Of a DNA stretch of 17,231 nt, positions 1 to 6,560 are shown in pieces. The notes beneath the pieces are model-generated. The model had not been told where the DNA came from, searched no databases, and saw only the letters and a program-made list of their open reading frames with translations. The stretch is from positions 1 through 17,231 of the forward strand of contig JAISVO010000154.1 of assembly GCA_031271525.1 (NCBI GenBank), in the 5' to 3' direction. Made by a program: the position numbers and the translations under genes. Each line of letters starts with the position of its first letter. Position 1 is the stretch's first letter. The stretch comes from Oscillospiraceae bacterium (GTDB lineage: Bacteria > Bacillota > Clostridia > Oscillospirales > UBA929).

Positions 1-843
1 CCGGGCGATAGCCGCGATTTTCGCCACCGGCTCCGCGTTGGATTTCGCGAGCACTCCCTTGGATATATAGAGGTTGTCCTCCATCCCCACCCGCACGTTT
101 CCGCCCAGAATCATTGCCATCGTAGTGATATCGAACTGATCCCGGCCCGCCGCCGCGCAGGACCAAACAAAACCGTCCCCCAGTACCTTGCGCGCGGTGT
201 TCAATAAAAACAACAGGTTATCCGCCGTCGCGGGGAGCCCCCCCATCACACCCAGAACAAATTGCAAATACACGGGGGGGCGAACCATCCCCTTCCTCAC
301 GAAGTGCGCTATGTTGCTCAGCATTCCGGCTTCATAGACCTCAAACTCCGGCTTTGTGCCGTACCGGGCCATAACGCCGATGTAGTCCTCTATGTCCTGA
401 AAGGTGTTCGCGAAGGGGACGGCGTAGGTGTTTTTGACAAACGGAATCTCCCAGTCATACTGGGGGTCCTTGATTTTATCCGCGATTTGGGAAAAGCAGA
501 AGTTGACCGAACCCGCATTGCAGGACGCCAGCTCCGCTTTGCACACCGGAACGGAAGCCAAGCGCTCCTCAATACCCATACCAATGGCGCCGCCGGTGGT
601 GATACCAACCACCACGCCGCAGCGTTCCCGGACGCCGTCTGTGATATACCGCATCAGTTCGGGATCGCTGCTGGGCCTTCCGTCCTTTTCCTCCCGCGCG
701 TGGAGATGTACTATGGCGGCTCCGGCCGAGTACGCCGCCGCCGCCTCGGCGATAATGGCATCCGGGGTGACGGGCAGATATTCGGACATACTGGGAATAT
801 GCACCGCGCCCGTAACCGCGGCGGTGATGATAACCTTATCCAT
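1..843 (-). CDS. Beta-keto acid cleavage enzyme (BKACE / DUF849 family), C-terminus cut by window edge
   Basis: Enzymes of this family condense a beta-keto acid with acetyl-CoA to give acetoacetate and a new acyl-CoA; the type member is 3-keto-5-aminohexanoate cleavage enzyme (Kce) of lysine fermentation. The frame is open from an ATG at 843 to base 1, giving 281 residues, so only a short C-terminal piece is missing. It begins MDKVIITAAVTG. The zinc site is visible as VHLHAR, with His46 and His48, and as RVGMEDN, with Arg251, Glu255 and Asp256. A Thr-Thr-Gly-Gly segment (82-85) sits where Kce has Ser82. As I recall the Kce sequence, its Glu14, which contacts the substrate amino group, is Val14 here, and residues about 118-147 form an insertion typical of longer DUF849 members. 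A GGAGG site lies 8 bases before the ATG. It is the last gene of the liv/dehydrogenase run, after a 145-base gap. The family is certain; the substrate is unknown. Confidence 0.93.
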   Translation of the reverse strand, partial: MDKVIITAAVTGAVHIPSMSEYLPVTPDAIIAEAAAAYSAGAAIVHLHAREEKDGRPSSDPELMRYITDGVRERCGVVVGITTGGAIGMGIEERLASVPVCKAELASCNAGSVNFCFSQIADKIKDPQYDWEIPFVKNTYAVPFANTFQDIEDYIGVMARYGTKPEFEVYEAGMLSNIAHFVRKGMVRPPVYLQFVLGVMGGLPATADNLLFLLNTARKVLGDGFVWSCAAAGRDQFDITTMAMILGGNVRVGMEDNLYISKGVLAKSNAEPVAKIAAIAR

Positions 844-988
844 GAAACAGTCCTCCTATTATAAGGTCTGCGAATAAGCCGGATGTCAAACGAGGCTGCG
901 GTCCGCGCCGCCGCAAAATCTTCTCCCGCTTTCCCCTTTTTCAGGGCTTTACGTTTGTTGGCGGGACTCCCCTGAAAAGATCAAGCCG
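844..988. other. 145-base intergenic region with a 9-bp inverted repeat (938-946 / 970-978)
   Basis: This is the longest gap in the window. TTTTCAGGG at 938-946 is perfectly repeated in inverted form as CCCTGAAAA at 970-978, with 23 bases between the arms. On the minus-strand transcript the hairpin is followed by purines rather than a U run, so it is not a classical intrinsic terminator. It could be an mRNA processing or stabilising structure that sets the expression of the BKACE gene apart from the dehydrogenases upstream. A TATAAT on the minus strand just before the BKACE ribosome binding site is too close to the start codon to serve as a promoter. I see no gene here. Confidence 0.45.
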
Positions 989-1930
989 CTAATACGTTCC
1001 CGAAGCTCGCAGCTGTGTCAGCAGTCTCTTGCGGAATGCCGCGACTACGGCGGTTGCCGTGCCGCCGGGATACGGAAAGAAGCCCTCGCCACTTTTAACG
1101 CCCAGTTTTCCCCGCGCGGCGTAATCCCGGAGGAGATCGCAAGCCCGGTCAGCGTTGTTTAGCTCCGGAAACAGGTTGTCCTCCGCGGCGCACCATATGT
1201 CCAGCCCCCCCATATCGGCGGTTTCCAGCAGCCCGGTAGTGGCGGCGCGGAAGCCGGGGCCGAACTTCAAGGCACGGTCGATGTCCTCCGGAGAAGCGGC
1301 TTCGATCTCTATCAGATGGAACACCTCGCGGGCCATCGCGTGGAGGATGCGGTTCGCGACCAAACCGGGGATATCCTTCAACACCTTGACTGGCTGCTTA
1401 CCCGCCCGAATGTGCAATTCACGGACACGCTCGAACACTTCGGCGTCCATGTTTCCGAAGAATGACAATTCAACAATGGGGATCAGGAACGGCGGGTTGT
1501 ACCAATGGCACACCATCGCCATCGCGCGCCGTTCCTTTCGCAGTCCCTCCGTAATCCCGGAAAGGGGCAGGCTGGAGGTGTTGCTGGCAAGCACGCAGTC
1601 CGGCGGACATAATGCGTCCAGTTCGGCAAAAAGCTCCCGTTTCAGCGCCAAGTTCTCCGGCACCGACTCCAGAACAAGCTCCGCGTCCCGGACGGCCTCC
1701 GCCAGCGTGTCAAACAGGGTGATCCGGTCAGCCGCGCCGCGCGCCTCCGCTTCCCGCAGAAAGCCTTCCTCCGCCAAAAAGGACAGCGACTCCCAAATCC
1801 GCCGCGGCGCAGCGGCGCGGGCAGGCTCAAACCCGTCATACAGGCTGACCCGGCAGCCCGCCAGCGCGTAGGTCAGCGCGATACCGTGACCCATCGTCCC
1901 CGCGCCGGCGACACAAACCCTCCCAATCAT
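989..1930 (-). CDS. 3-hydroxyacyl-CoA dehydrogenase family protein (NAD-dependent)
   Basis: This 313-residue protein belongs to the FadB/HbdH/PaaH type of NAD-dependent dehydrogenase, which oxidises a 3-hydroxyl to a 3-keto group, usually on a CoA thioester; some members act on free acids such as carnitine or gulonate. The Rossmann motif GAGTMG is at residues 9-14. SNTSS (116-120), the catalytic His142 in CHWYNPP and Glu154 in the following VEL follow the family order. The C-terminal helical domain ends with the usual GVKSGEGFFPYPG segment. The start chosen is the ATG at 1930, which overlaps the upstream stop as ATGA and has a GAGAGGG site 7 bases upstream; an earlier in-frame start at 1969 would place 13 unrelated residues before the Rossmann strand. 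Coupling to the ketopantoate-reductase-like gene and the neighbouring BKACE suggest it supplies the beta-keto acid, but whether its substrate is a free acid or a thioester cannot be told. Confidence 0.9.
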   Translation of the reverse strand: MIGRVCVAGAGTMGHGIALTYALAGCRVSLYDGFEPARAAAPRRIWESLSFLAEEGFLREAEARGAADRITLFDTLAEAVRDAELVLESVPENLALKRELFAELDALCPPDCVLASNTSSLPLSGITEGLRKERRAMAMVCHWYNPPFLIPIVELSFFGNMDAEVFERVRELHIRAGKQPVKVLKDIPGLVANRILHAMAREVFHLIEIEAASPEDIDRALKFGPGFRAATTGLLETADMGGLDIWCAAEDNLFPELNNADRACDLLRDYAARGKLGVKSGEGFFPYPGGTATAVVAAFRKRLLTQLRASGTY

Positions 1931-2958
1931 AGCGAAGCCCTCTCCGGCAGCCGGAACCGCTCCAAGCACAGCTTTGTCGGCAAGGGAGTCGCGCCGCGTT
2001 CAAAATCCTTCACGATGCCGAGGATTGTGTCGCAAACCGGGGTATCCACACCGACCTTTTTCCCCCATTCGCAGCAGATACCGACGATATGGTCGATCTC
2101 GCTGCGGATGCCCTTCTCCATATCCTGAAGCATACTGGCTTTCAAAGGACGGTGGGGCTTAAAGTACGTCCGGAGCCAATCCGTCGCGCGGCGCAGCCCG
2201 GCGGCGTCCTCAAACGCCAAGTCGTAATAGCTCCAGCCCGGCACCAAATCTTCCAGCCGGATACCGCGCCTCCGCACGGTACGCACAATCTCGTCGCCGG
2301 CGGCGGCGGCGCAGGCAACCGCTTTGTCGTTATCCAGCACCTCCGCATAGGTACAGCCCAGAGCGGCCGACATGCCGCTCATCGTGGCGTTCTGAATGAC
2401 CTTGGACCAGCGGATCCCCATCAGGTTATCCGTAACCTCACAGGTTCCGGCCATATTCAACAGCGCCGCGATGTCCCCGATCCGCTTCGTCCGGCTGCCG
2501 TCCGTCTCTCCGACTTCGTACCGCATCGCTTCCGGGTCGCTGGTCAGCTCCGACACACCGGGGGCGCGGTAGCTCGCGCCCCAGCCGACGGCGCCGCCCA
2601 CCGTGCGCTCCGGTCCGACGACCTCCGCGACAGCTTCCTCCGGTACGCCGTTTTGCAGCGTGCATACGACACTGTCCGGTCCCATGTGCGGCAACAGCTG
2701 GCGCAGCGCCGTGCCGTTGTAAGTCTGCTTGGTCAACAGGAAAACCAAATCATATATCCCGGTCATGTCCTCCGGCAGCGCGGCCTTTACGGGAATACCC
2801 GACAGGCTGAGTTTTCCTGTTACCGTCGCGCCGTTCCGGTTCAGCGCTTCCACATGCGCCCTATTGACGTCCACCAGTGTCATTTCGCCGCCGTTTAGGG
2901 AAACCAGCGCCCCCATGATGGTTCCGAGGGAACCCGCGCCGACCAATGCCGTTCTCAT
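1927..2958 (-). CDS. Ketopantoate reductase (ApbA/PanE) family dehydrogenase
   Basis: This 343-residue protein has the ApbA/PanE fold. A dinucleotide site GAGSLG lies at residues 7-12, LLTKQTYN at 74-81 and LQNGVP at 101-106. The catalytic Lys186 lies in NLMGIRWSKVIQNA (178-191), and the C-terminal domain carries SMLQDMEKG followed by SEID. True PanE reduces 2-dehydropantoate with NADPH in pantothenate synthesis, but no pan gene is nearby. The gene lies between an ABC importer and a hydroxyacyl-CoA dehydrogenase with which it shares an ATGA overlap. I infer a catabolic 2- or 3-hydroxy acid (or keto acid) oxidoreductase rather than a vitamin enzyme. The ATG at 2958 is preceded by a GAGAGGA ribosome binding site about 10 bases upstream. 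It follows livJ by 36 bases and is probably in the same transcript. The family is certain; the substrate is not. Confidence 0.88.
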   Translation of the reverse strand: MRTALVGAGSLGTIMGALVSLNGGEMTLVDVNRAHVEALNRNGATVTGKLSLSGIPVKAALPEDMTGIYDLVFLLTKQTYNGTALRQLLPHMGPDSVVCTLQNGVPEEAVAEVVGPERTVGGAVGWGASYRAPGVSELTSDPEAMRYEVGETDGSRTKRIGDIAALLNMAGTCEVTDNLMGIRWSKVIQNATMSGMSAALGCTYAEVLDNDKAVACAAAAGDEIVRTVRRRGIRLEDLVPGWSYYDLAFEDAAGLRRATDWLRTYFKPHRPLKASMLQDMEKGIRSEIDHIVGICCEWGKKVGVDTPVCDTILGIVKDFERGATPLPTKLCLERFRLPERASL

Positions 2959-2994
2959 ACCATATAATTCCTCTCCGGTTCAAAATAACTCCGC

Positions 2995-4395
2995 TTATTT
3001 CGCCATGATCTCCTCAATGGTTTCAAAGGTACGGATAACCTCAAAGGACTCCGTCAAAGCTTCAGGGTCGCCGAGGTACTCAAACAGCGCCATCGTGTCG
3101 ATACCCATACGCCGCCCATCGGCGTAGCTCCAAGAGGTGTCGCCCCAGTGGAACGGCTCGGACTCCATGAGCATGGTGAAGTTCTCCCATGTGAGGTCCA
3201 AGTCGGGGTTCTGGTTGAAGCGGTCGAGGGCCGCCGCGAGGGTAAGCCCGTAGCAGTATCCGGCGACGCAATAGTTCTGGGTGCGGTAGAATTGGCGCGT
3301 CGCCTCATCCACCGTGGGATTGTAGGAAAGCGCGTCCATCATGTCGTCCAGAAGGGCGACGCCCTTCTCCGAGTTCAAATCGCTCCAGATGGTCGCGTAG
3401 ATGGGGCGTCCCTCCCGGTAGGTGTCAGGGATATAGCTCGCGATGGTGGAGCTGCCGAAAGACGCGATCAGCGGCACCTCCCATTGGGCGTCCTCCATAA
3501 ACGAGACATACCATTCCGAGGCGAGGGGGATCAGGATGGTCGCTTGACAGCCCTCGTCCTTGAACTTTTGGATTGCCGCGTGGGCGGTATCGCCGGCGAC
3601 AGTTTCCACGACGAAGCGGTCGGTAGCCCCTTCCAGCGCGGCTTGCTCCAGCAGGCCGTCCAAAATGGTCTGCTCATACTCGTTGATGTAGGTGGCGACG
3701 CCGATCTTCGCGTCGTCGGGGAGTTTCTGGTCCTTGTTGGGACCAAAGATTGCCTCATGCAGCACGCGGGTGGCCAAATACGCGCCGTCCAGCTTGTAGG
3801 ACGGGATAATGGGGAAGATTCGGCTGCCGGGGTTGCTCTCGCTGTAAATCTCGTCTCCGCTCGCGAGCATATTAACCACCGGGATGCCCTTGTCAATCAG
3901 ATAATCCAAGCTGGACTCCACAATGTTGCCGCCCATGCTGGCCAGCGCAAAAACCTTATCCTCCTCCACCATCTTCTCCACATACGCCTTGCCGGTGGGG
4001 ATATCGCCCTGATCGTCATAGGCGATCAGGCGGATCTGCCGCCCGCGCACGCCGCCTTTGGCGTTTAAGCGGTCCAGACAGGCCTTCAGCCCGTCGTAAG
4101 CCGGCTGGCCGATGAAGGCGAAATAGCCGGACGTAATGGCAATGGTGCCGATCAGGATTTCCGTATCGGTGATGCCTTGGGAAACCGCGCCCGTCTGCGG
4201 GGGAAGCTCGCTCCCGGCCGGGCTGTCCGGTGTTTCGTCCGTGTTGTCCGCAGCGTCCGTACCGCCCGTATCGGGCGTCACGCCGCCGGATGCCGGGCCG
4301 GACGCGGCGGGAGATTCCGTTGCGCGGCAGCCGCCCAACAGCATCGTAAGGCAAGCGATAGCCAGCGTCAGCGCGAGGATTTTTTTCAGGTTCAT
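2995..4395 (-). CDS. ABC importer substrate-binding lipoprotein, branched-chain amino acid type (LivJ-like)
   Basis: This 466-residue extracytoplasmic binding protein belongs to the type I periplasmic-binding family (Peripla_BP_6) that feeds Liv-type importers. The N-terminus is a lipoprotein signal: MNLKK, a hydrophobic stretch, then a lipobox Leu-Gly-Gly-Cys with Cys23 as the lipidation site. Residues 24 to about 70 are a Ser/Pro/Gly/Asp/Thr-rich linker, as expected for a surface-tethered Gram-positive lipoprotein. The folded domain starts near ITDTEILIGTIAITSGYFA and includes GQPAYDGLKACLDRLNAKGG, a standard LivJ-like segment. An AAGGAGAG site precedes the ATG at 4395. It is the last transporter gene, 21 bases after livF, whereas many liv operons place it first. 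This family binds amino acids, short amides, urea and various carboxylates, so the ligand cannot be read from sequence; the neighbouring enzymes point to an acid or ester that ends in acyl-CoA metabolism. Confidence 0.92.
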   Translation of the reverse strand: MNLKKILALTLAIACLTMLLGGCRATESPAASGPASGGVTPDTGGTDAADNTDETPDSPAGSELPPQTGAVSQGITDTEILIGTIAITSGYFAFIGQPAYDGLKACLDRLNAKGGVRGRQIRLIAYDDQGDIPTGKAYVEKMVEEDKVFALASMGGNIVESSLDYLIDKGIPVVNMLASGDEIYSESNPGSRIFPIIPSYKLDGAYLATRVLHEAIFGPNKDQKLPDDAKIGVATYINEYEQTILDGLLEQAALEGATDRFVVETVAGDTAHAAIQKFKDEGCQATILIPLASEWYVSFMEDAQWEVPLIASFGSSTIASYIPDTYREGRPIYATIWSDLNSEKGVALLDDMMDALSYNPTVDEATRQFYRTQNYCVAGYCYGLTLAAALDRFNQNPDLDLTWENFTMLMESEPFHWGDTSWSYADGRRMGIDTMALFEYLGDPEALTESFEVIRTFETIEEIMAK

Positions 4396-4416
4396 GATGT
4401 TCTCTCCTTTTATTTA

Positions 4417-5148
4417 TTACTCTGCTCTCTTTTTGCCTAAGTACGCGCTGACCAACTCTTGGTCGTCCAGTAGTTCCGCGCTGGTGCCCTGCGTCTTGAC
4501 CTTCCCCAACTCCAGCACATAGCCGAAATCCGCGATGAGCAGCGATTGGTGAACGTTTTGCTCCACCATCAGTACGGTTACGCCCTCTTCCGCTATCCGT
4601 TTGATCGCTTCAAAGATAGCCTTCACCACCAGCGGCGCGAGCCCAAGGGAAGGCTCGTCCAGCAGCAGCAGGCGCGGCTGCATCATCAGCGCCCGCCCGA
4701 TCGCGAGCATCTGCTGTTCCCCGCCCGACAGGGTGGCTGCCTGCTGGGCGCTCCGCTCCGCCAAAATGGGGAACAAGCCGTATACCCGCTCGAAGCTTGC
4801 CTTCATCTTCGCCTTTGAGCGGACTTGGTAGCCGCCGACCCGCAGGTTTTCCTCGGTGGTCAAATCGCCGAACACCAAACGCCCCTCCGGGGACTGGCTG
4901 ATGCCTTGGTGGGCAATGCGGTAGGGGGGCTTATTCTTGATACTCTTCCCCTCGAAAAGGACGTCCCCCGACACAACCTTGGTGAGTCCCGACAGGGTGC
5001 GCAGCGTAGTCGTCTTCCCCGCGCCGTTCGCGCCGAGGATCACGGTAATTTTGCCCCGGGGGATCGACATACTGACGCCTTTCAAAGCGCGGATGACATT
5101 GTAGTCCACGATCAGGTCACGCAGTTCCAATATGTTGTCCGTATCCAT
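4417..5148 (-). CDS. livF: ABC importer ATP-binding protein LivF
   Basis: This is the second cytoplasmic ATPase of the Liv importer, 243 residues, the normal size. Walker A GANGAGKT is at residues 39-46. The Q-loop region reads SQSPEGRLVFGDLTTEENL, which is diagnostic of LivF. A canonical LSGGEQQ signature and Walker B LLLLDEPSLGLAP follow, and EQN stands near the switch region. The start is the ATG at 5148, whose A overlaps the last base of the livG stop (TGATG) and which has an AGGGGTGGAG ribosome binding site; a longer frame back to 5244 would add 32 unrelated residues inside livG. It is probably translationally coupled to livG. It pairs with LivG to drive transport through LivH and LivM. 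Confidence 0.95.
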   Translation of the reverse strand: MDTDNILELRDLIVDYNVIRALKGVSMSIPRGKITVILGANGAGKTTTLRTLSGLTKVVSGDVLFEGKSIKNKPPYRIAHQGISQSPEGRLVFGDLTTEENLRVGGYQVRSKAKMKASFERVYGLFPILAERSAQQAATLSGGEQQMLAIGRALMMQPRLLLLDEPSLGLAPLVVKAIFEAIKRIAEEGVTVLMVEQNVHQSLLIADFGYVLELGKVKTQGTSAELLDDQELVSAYLGKKRAE

Positions 5149-6560
5149 CACTCCACCCCTAAATAAGCTTCCTGAACAACCGGGTTTCCTTGGATCTCCT
5201 CGGGAGTGCCGACCGCAAGCATTTTGCCGAAGGAAATTGCGCACACCGTGTCGCAGATGCCCATGACCAGATTCATATCGTGCTCCACCAGAAATACGGT
5301 GCAGTCAAAGTCGTCCCGGACGGAGCGGATGATCCTCCCCAGCTCTTCCGTCTCCGACTCGTTCAAACCGGCGGCCGGCTCATCCAAAATGATCATCCGG
5401 GGATTGGACATCAGCGTTCTTGCCAGCTCGATCTTCTTTAGCACGCCGTAGGGCAGCCCCAGAGGATACGCCTCCGCGTAGGCCGCGATCCCCAAACGGC
5501 TCAGCAGCTCCATCGCCCGGCTACGGAAGACCGCCTCCTCGTCTTTGTAACGCTTGGTACGCAGGATTTGGCTGAACAGCCCCGAGCTGATGCTCGCGTG
5601 AGCCCCCAGCATTAGGTTGTCGATCACCGACAGGAAGTACACCAGCTCTACGTTTTGGAAGGTACGGGAGATACCCGCCCTGATGACGTCGTGGGTGTTG
5701 TAGTGAACCAAATTGACCAAGCTCCCGAAACGGTCGCGATAGTAGATATCGCCGCTCTTTGGCTTATAGAACTGCGTGATGCAATTGAACAGCGTCGTTT
5801 TCCCCGCGCCGTTCGGCCCGATCAGCCCGAAGATTTCCCCCCGGCGAACGCGAATGCTCAAATCGTCCACCGCTTTAATGCCGGAGAAGTACATCTTCAG
5901 ATTTTGGATATTCAGGATACTGTCCTCGCCGAAGGAAGCCGGGTCGGTCGGGCACATTGAGAGGATTTGCGCCTCCGCTTCCCTGAACCTCGCCTGAAGC
6001 TTGCCGTTCTGCGCCTCGAGCTTTCCTCCCAGCGTGTCCAGCGTCCGCTTCTTTTGCTTGGCGTGCTCCTCCGCAAGTGCCGACAGGCGGGTTTGCTCCG
6101 TTTTGGACCGCTCCCCGTAAACCTCCGCCGCCTGCTTGTCCGCCGTCTTGTCCGTGCCGCCGTATCTTGCCGTGAGCGCGGCTTCCTTTTCCGTTAAGCG
6201 CCGGTCGAGCGCGTTCAGCGCCGCGTCGCGTGCCGCTTCCGCCTTCTCGCCTTTCTCGGTCGCGCGGAGGTAGGTCTGCTGGACGGCCCGGCGCTGGAGG
6301 GACTGCTTTGCGCGGTGGATCGTCATCTCACACTCGATAAGCGCTTTGTTGCGGTCCGCCTGACTCAATGCGGCAAGCTCCAGCGGATAGAGCCGCTTCC
6401 GGGCCAAGAGGGTTTGCTTTTGCATGTCTTTCGCTTGCTTTTGCCCGATTTGCGCGTCGATCACCAGAAGGCGGCTCTTGTTAAACTCCATTCGGACATA
6501 TGCCTTGTCCCGCTTGCCGACCACGCGCATAAACAGGCGATTACGATTCGTCTGGGCCAT
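5148..6560 (-). CDS. livG: ABC importer ATP-binding protein LivG with a ~210-residue N-terminal helical extension
   Basis: The C-terminal 255 residues are a complete LivG ATPase: Walker A GPNGAGKT at 248-255, GISRTFQNVEL at 296-306, Walker B MIILDEPAAGLN at 389-400, the switch His in LVEHDMNLVMGI and the terminal AYLGVE. Before it stand about 213 residues absent from ordinary LivG (about 250 residues): a basic stretch to residue 60, then Lys/Arg/Glu/Gln/Ala-rich sequence likely to form long helices or a coiled coil (about 85-200). No membrane segment or known motif is seen there. The extension is supported as translated by a GGAGG site 10 bases before the ATG at 6560, which overlaps the livM 3' end by 20 bases. 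The ABC signature is weakened: LPYGVLKKIELAR at 369-381 replaces the usual L-Y-GQQRR-EIAR, so the conserved Gln is Val. ATPase identity is certain; the role of the extension is unknown. Confidence 0.93.
   Translation of the reverse strand: MAQTNRNRLFMRVVGKRDKAYVRMEFNKSRLLVIDAQIGQKQAKDMQKQTLLARKRLYPLELAALSQADRNKALIECEMTIHRAKQSLQRRAVQQTYLRATEKGEKAEAARDAALNALDRRLTEKEAALTARYGGTDKTADKQAAEVYGERSKTEQTRLSALAEEHAKQKKRTLDTLGGKLEAQNGKLQARFREAEAQILSMCPTDPASFGEDSILNIQNLKMYFSGIKAVDDLSIRVRRGEIFGLIGPNGAGKTTLFNCITQFYKPKSGDIYYRDRFGSLVNLVHYNTHDVIRAGISRTFQNVELVYFLSVIDNLMLGAHASISSGLFSQILRTKRYKDEEAVFRSRAMELLSRLGIAAYAEAYPLGLPYGVLKKIELARTLMSNPRMIILDEPAAGLNESETEELGRIIRSVRDDFDCTVFLVEHDMNLVMGICDTVCAISFGKMLAVGTPEEIQGNPVVQEAYLGVE
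5922..6560 (-). other. N-terminal charged, probably coiled-coil extension of LivG
   Basis: Residues 1-213 of the livG product are separate from the ATPase domain that starts at SILNIQNLKMYFSG. The segment is rich in Lys, Arg, Glu, Gln and Ala with few prolines, and has regularly spaced Leu and Ala around RRLTEKEAALTARY and KRTLDTLGGKLEAQNGKLQ. I do not recognise it as a known domain. Possible roles are oligomerisation, contact with the cytoplasmic face of LivM/LivH, or a binding surface for another protein; all are inference. Confidence 0.7.

Noticed and set aside
1..843. Assignment of the BKACE gene as kce of lysine fermentation
   Set aside because: None of the other lysine-fermentation genes are present in the window and the residue expected to bind the substrate amine appears to be Val.
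262..864. Plus-strand open frame (200 codons) opposite the BKACE gene
   Set aside because: The minus strand encodes a protein with the full BKACE metal-site motifs across the same bases; the plus-strand frame has no recognisable features.
844..900. TTGACA and TATAAT on the minus strand before the BKACE gene as a sigma-70 promoter
   Set aside because: The spacer is 20 bases, too long, and the predicted start would fall inside the ribosome binding site.
3148..4068. Plus-strand open frame (306 codons) opposite livJ
   Set aside because: It is the complement of a well-conserved binding-protein gene with no motif or ribosome binding site of its own.
4417..5244. Longer livF start at 5244
   Set aside because: The extra 32 residues lie in the livG coding region and do not resemble LivF; the ATG at 5148 with AGGGGTGGAG fits the family length.
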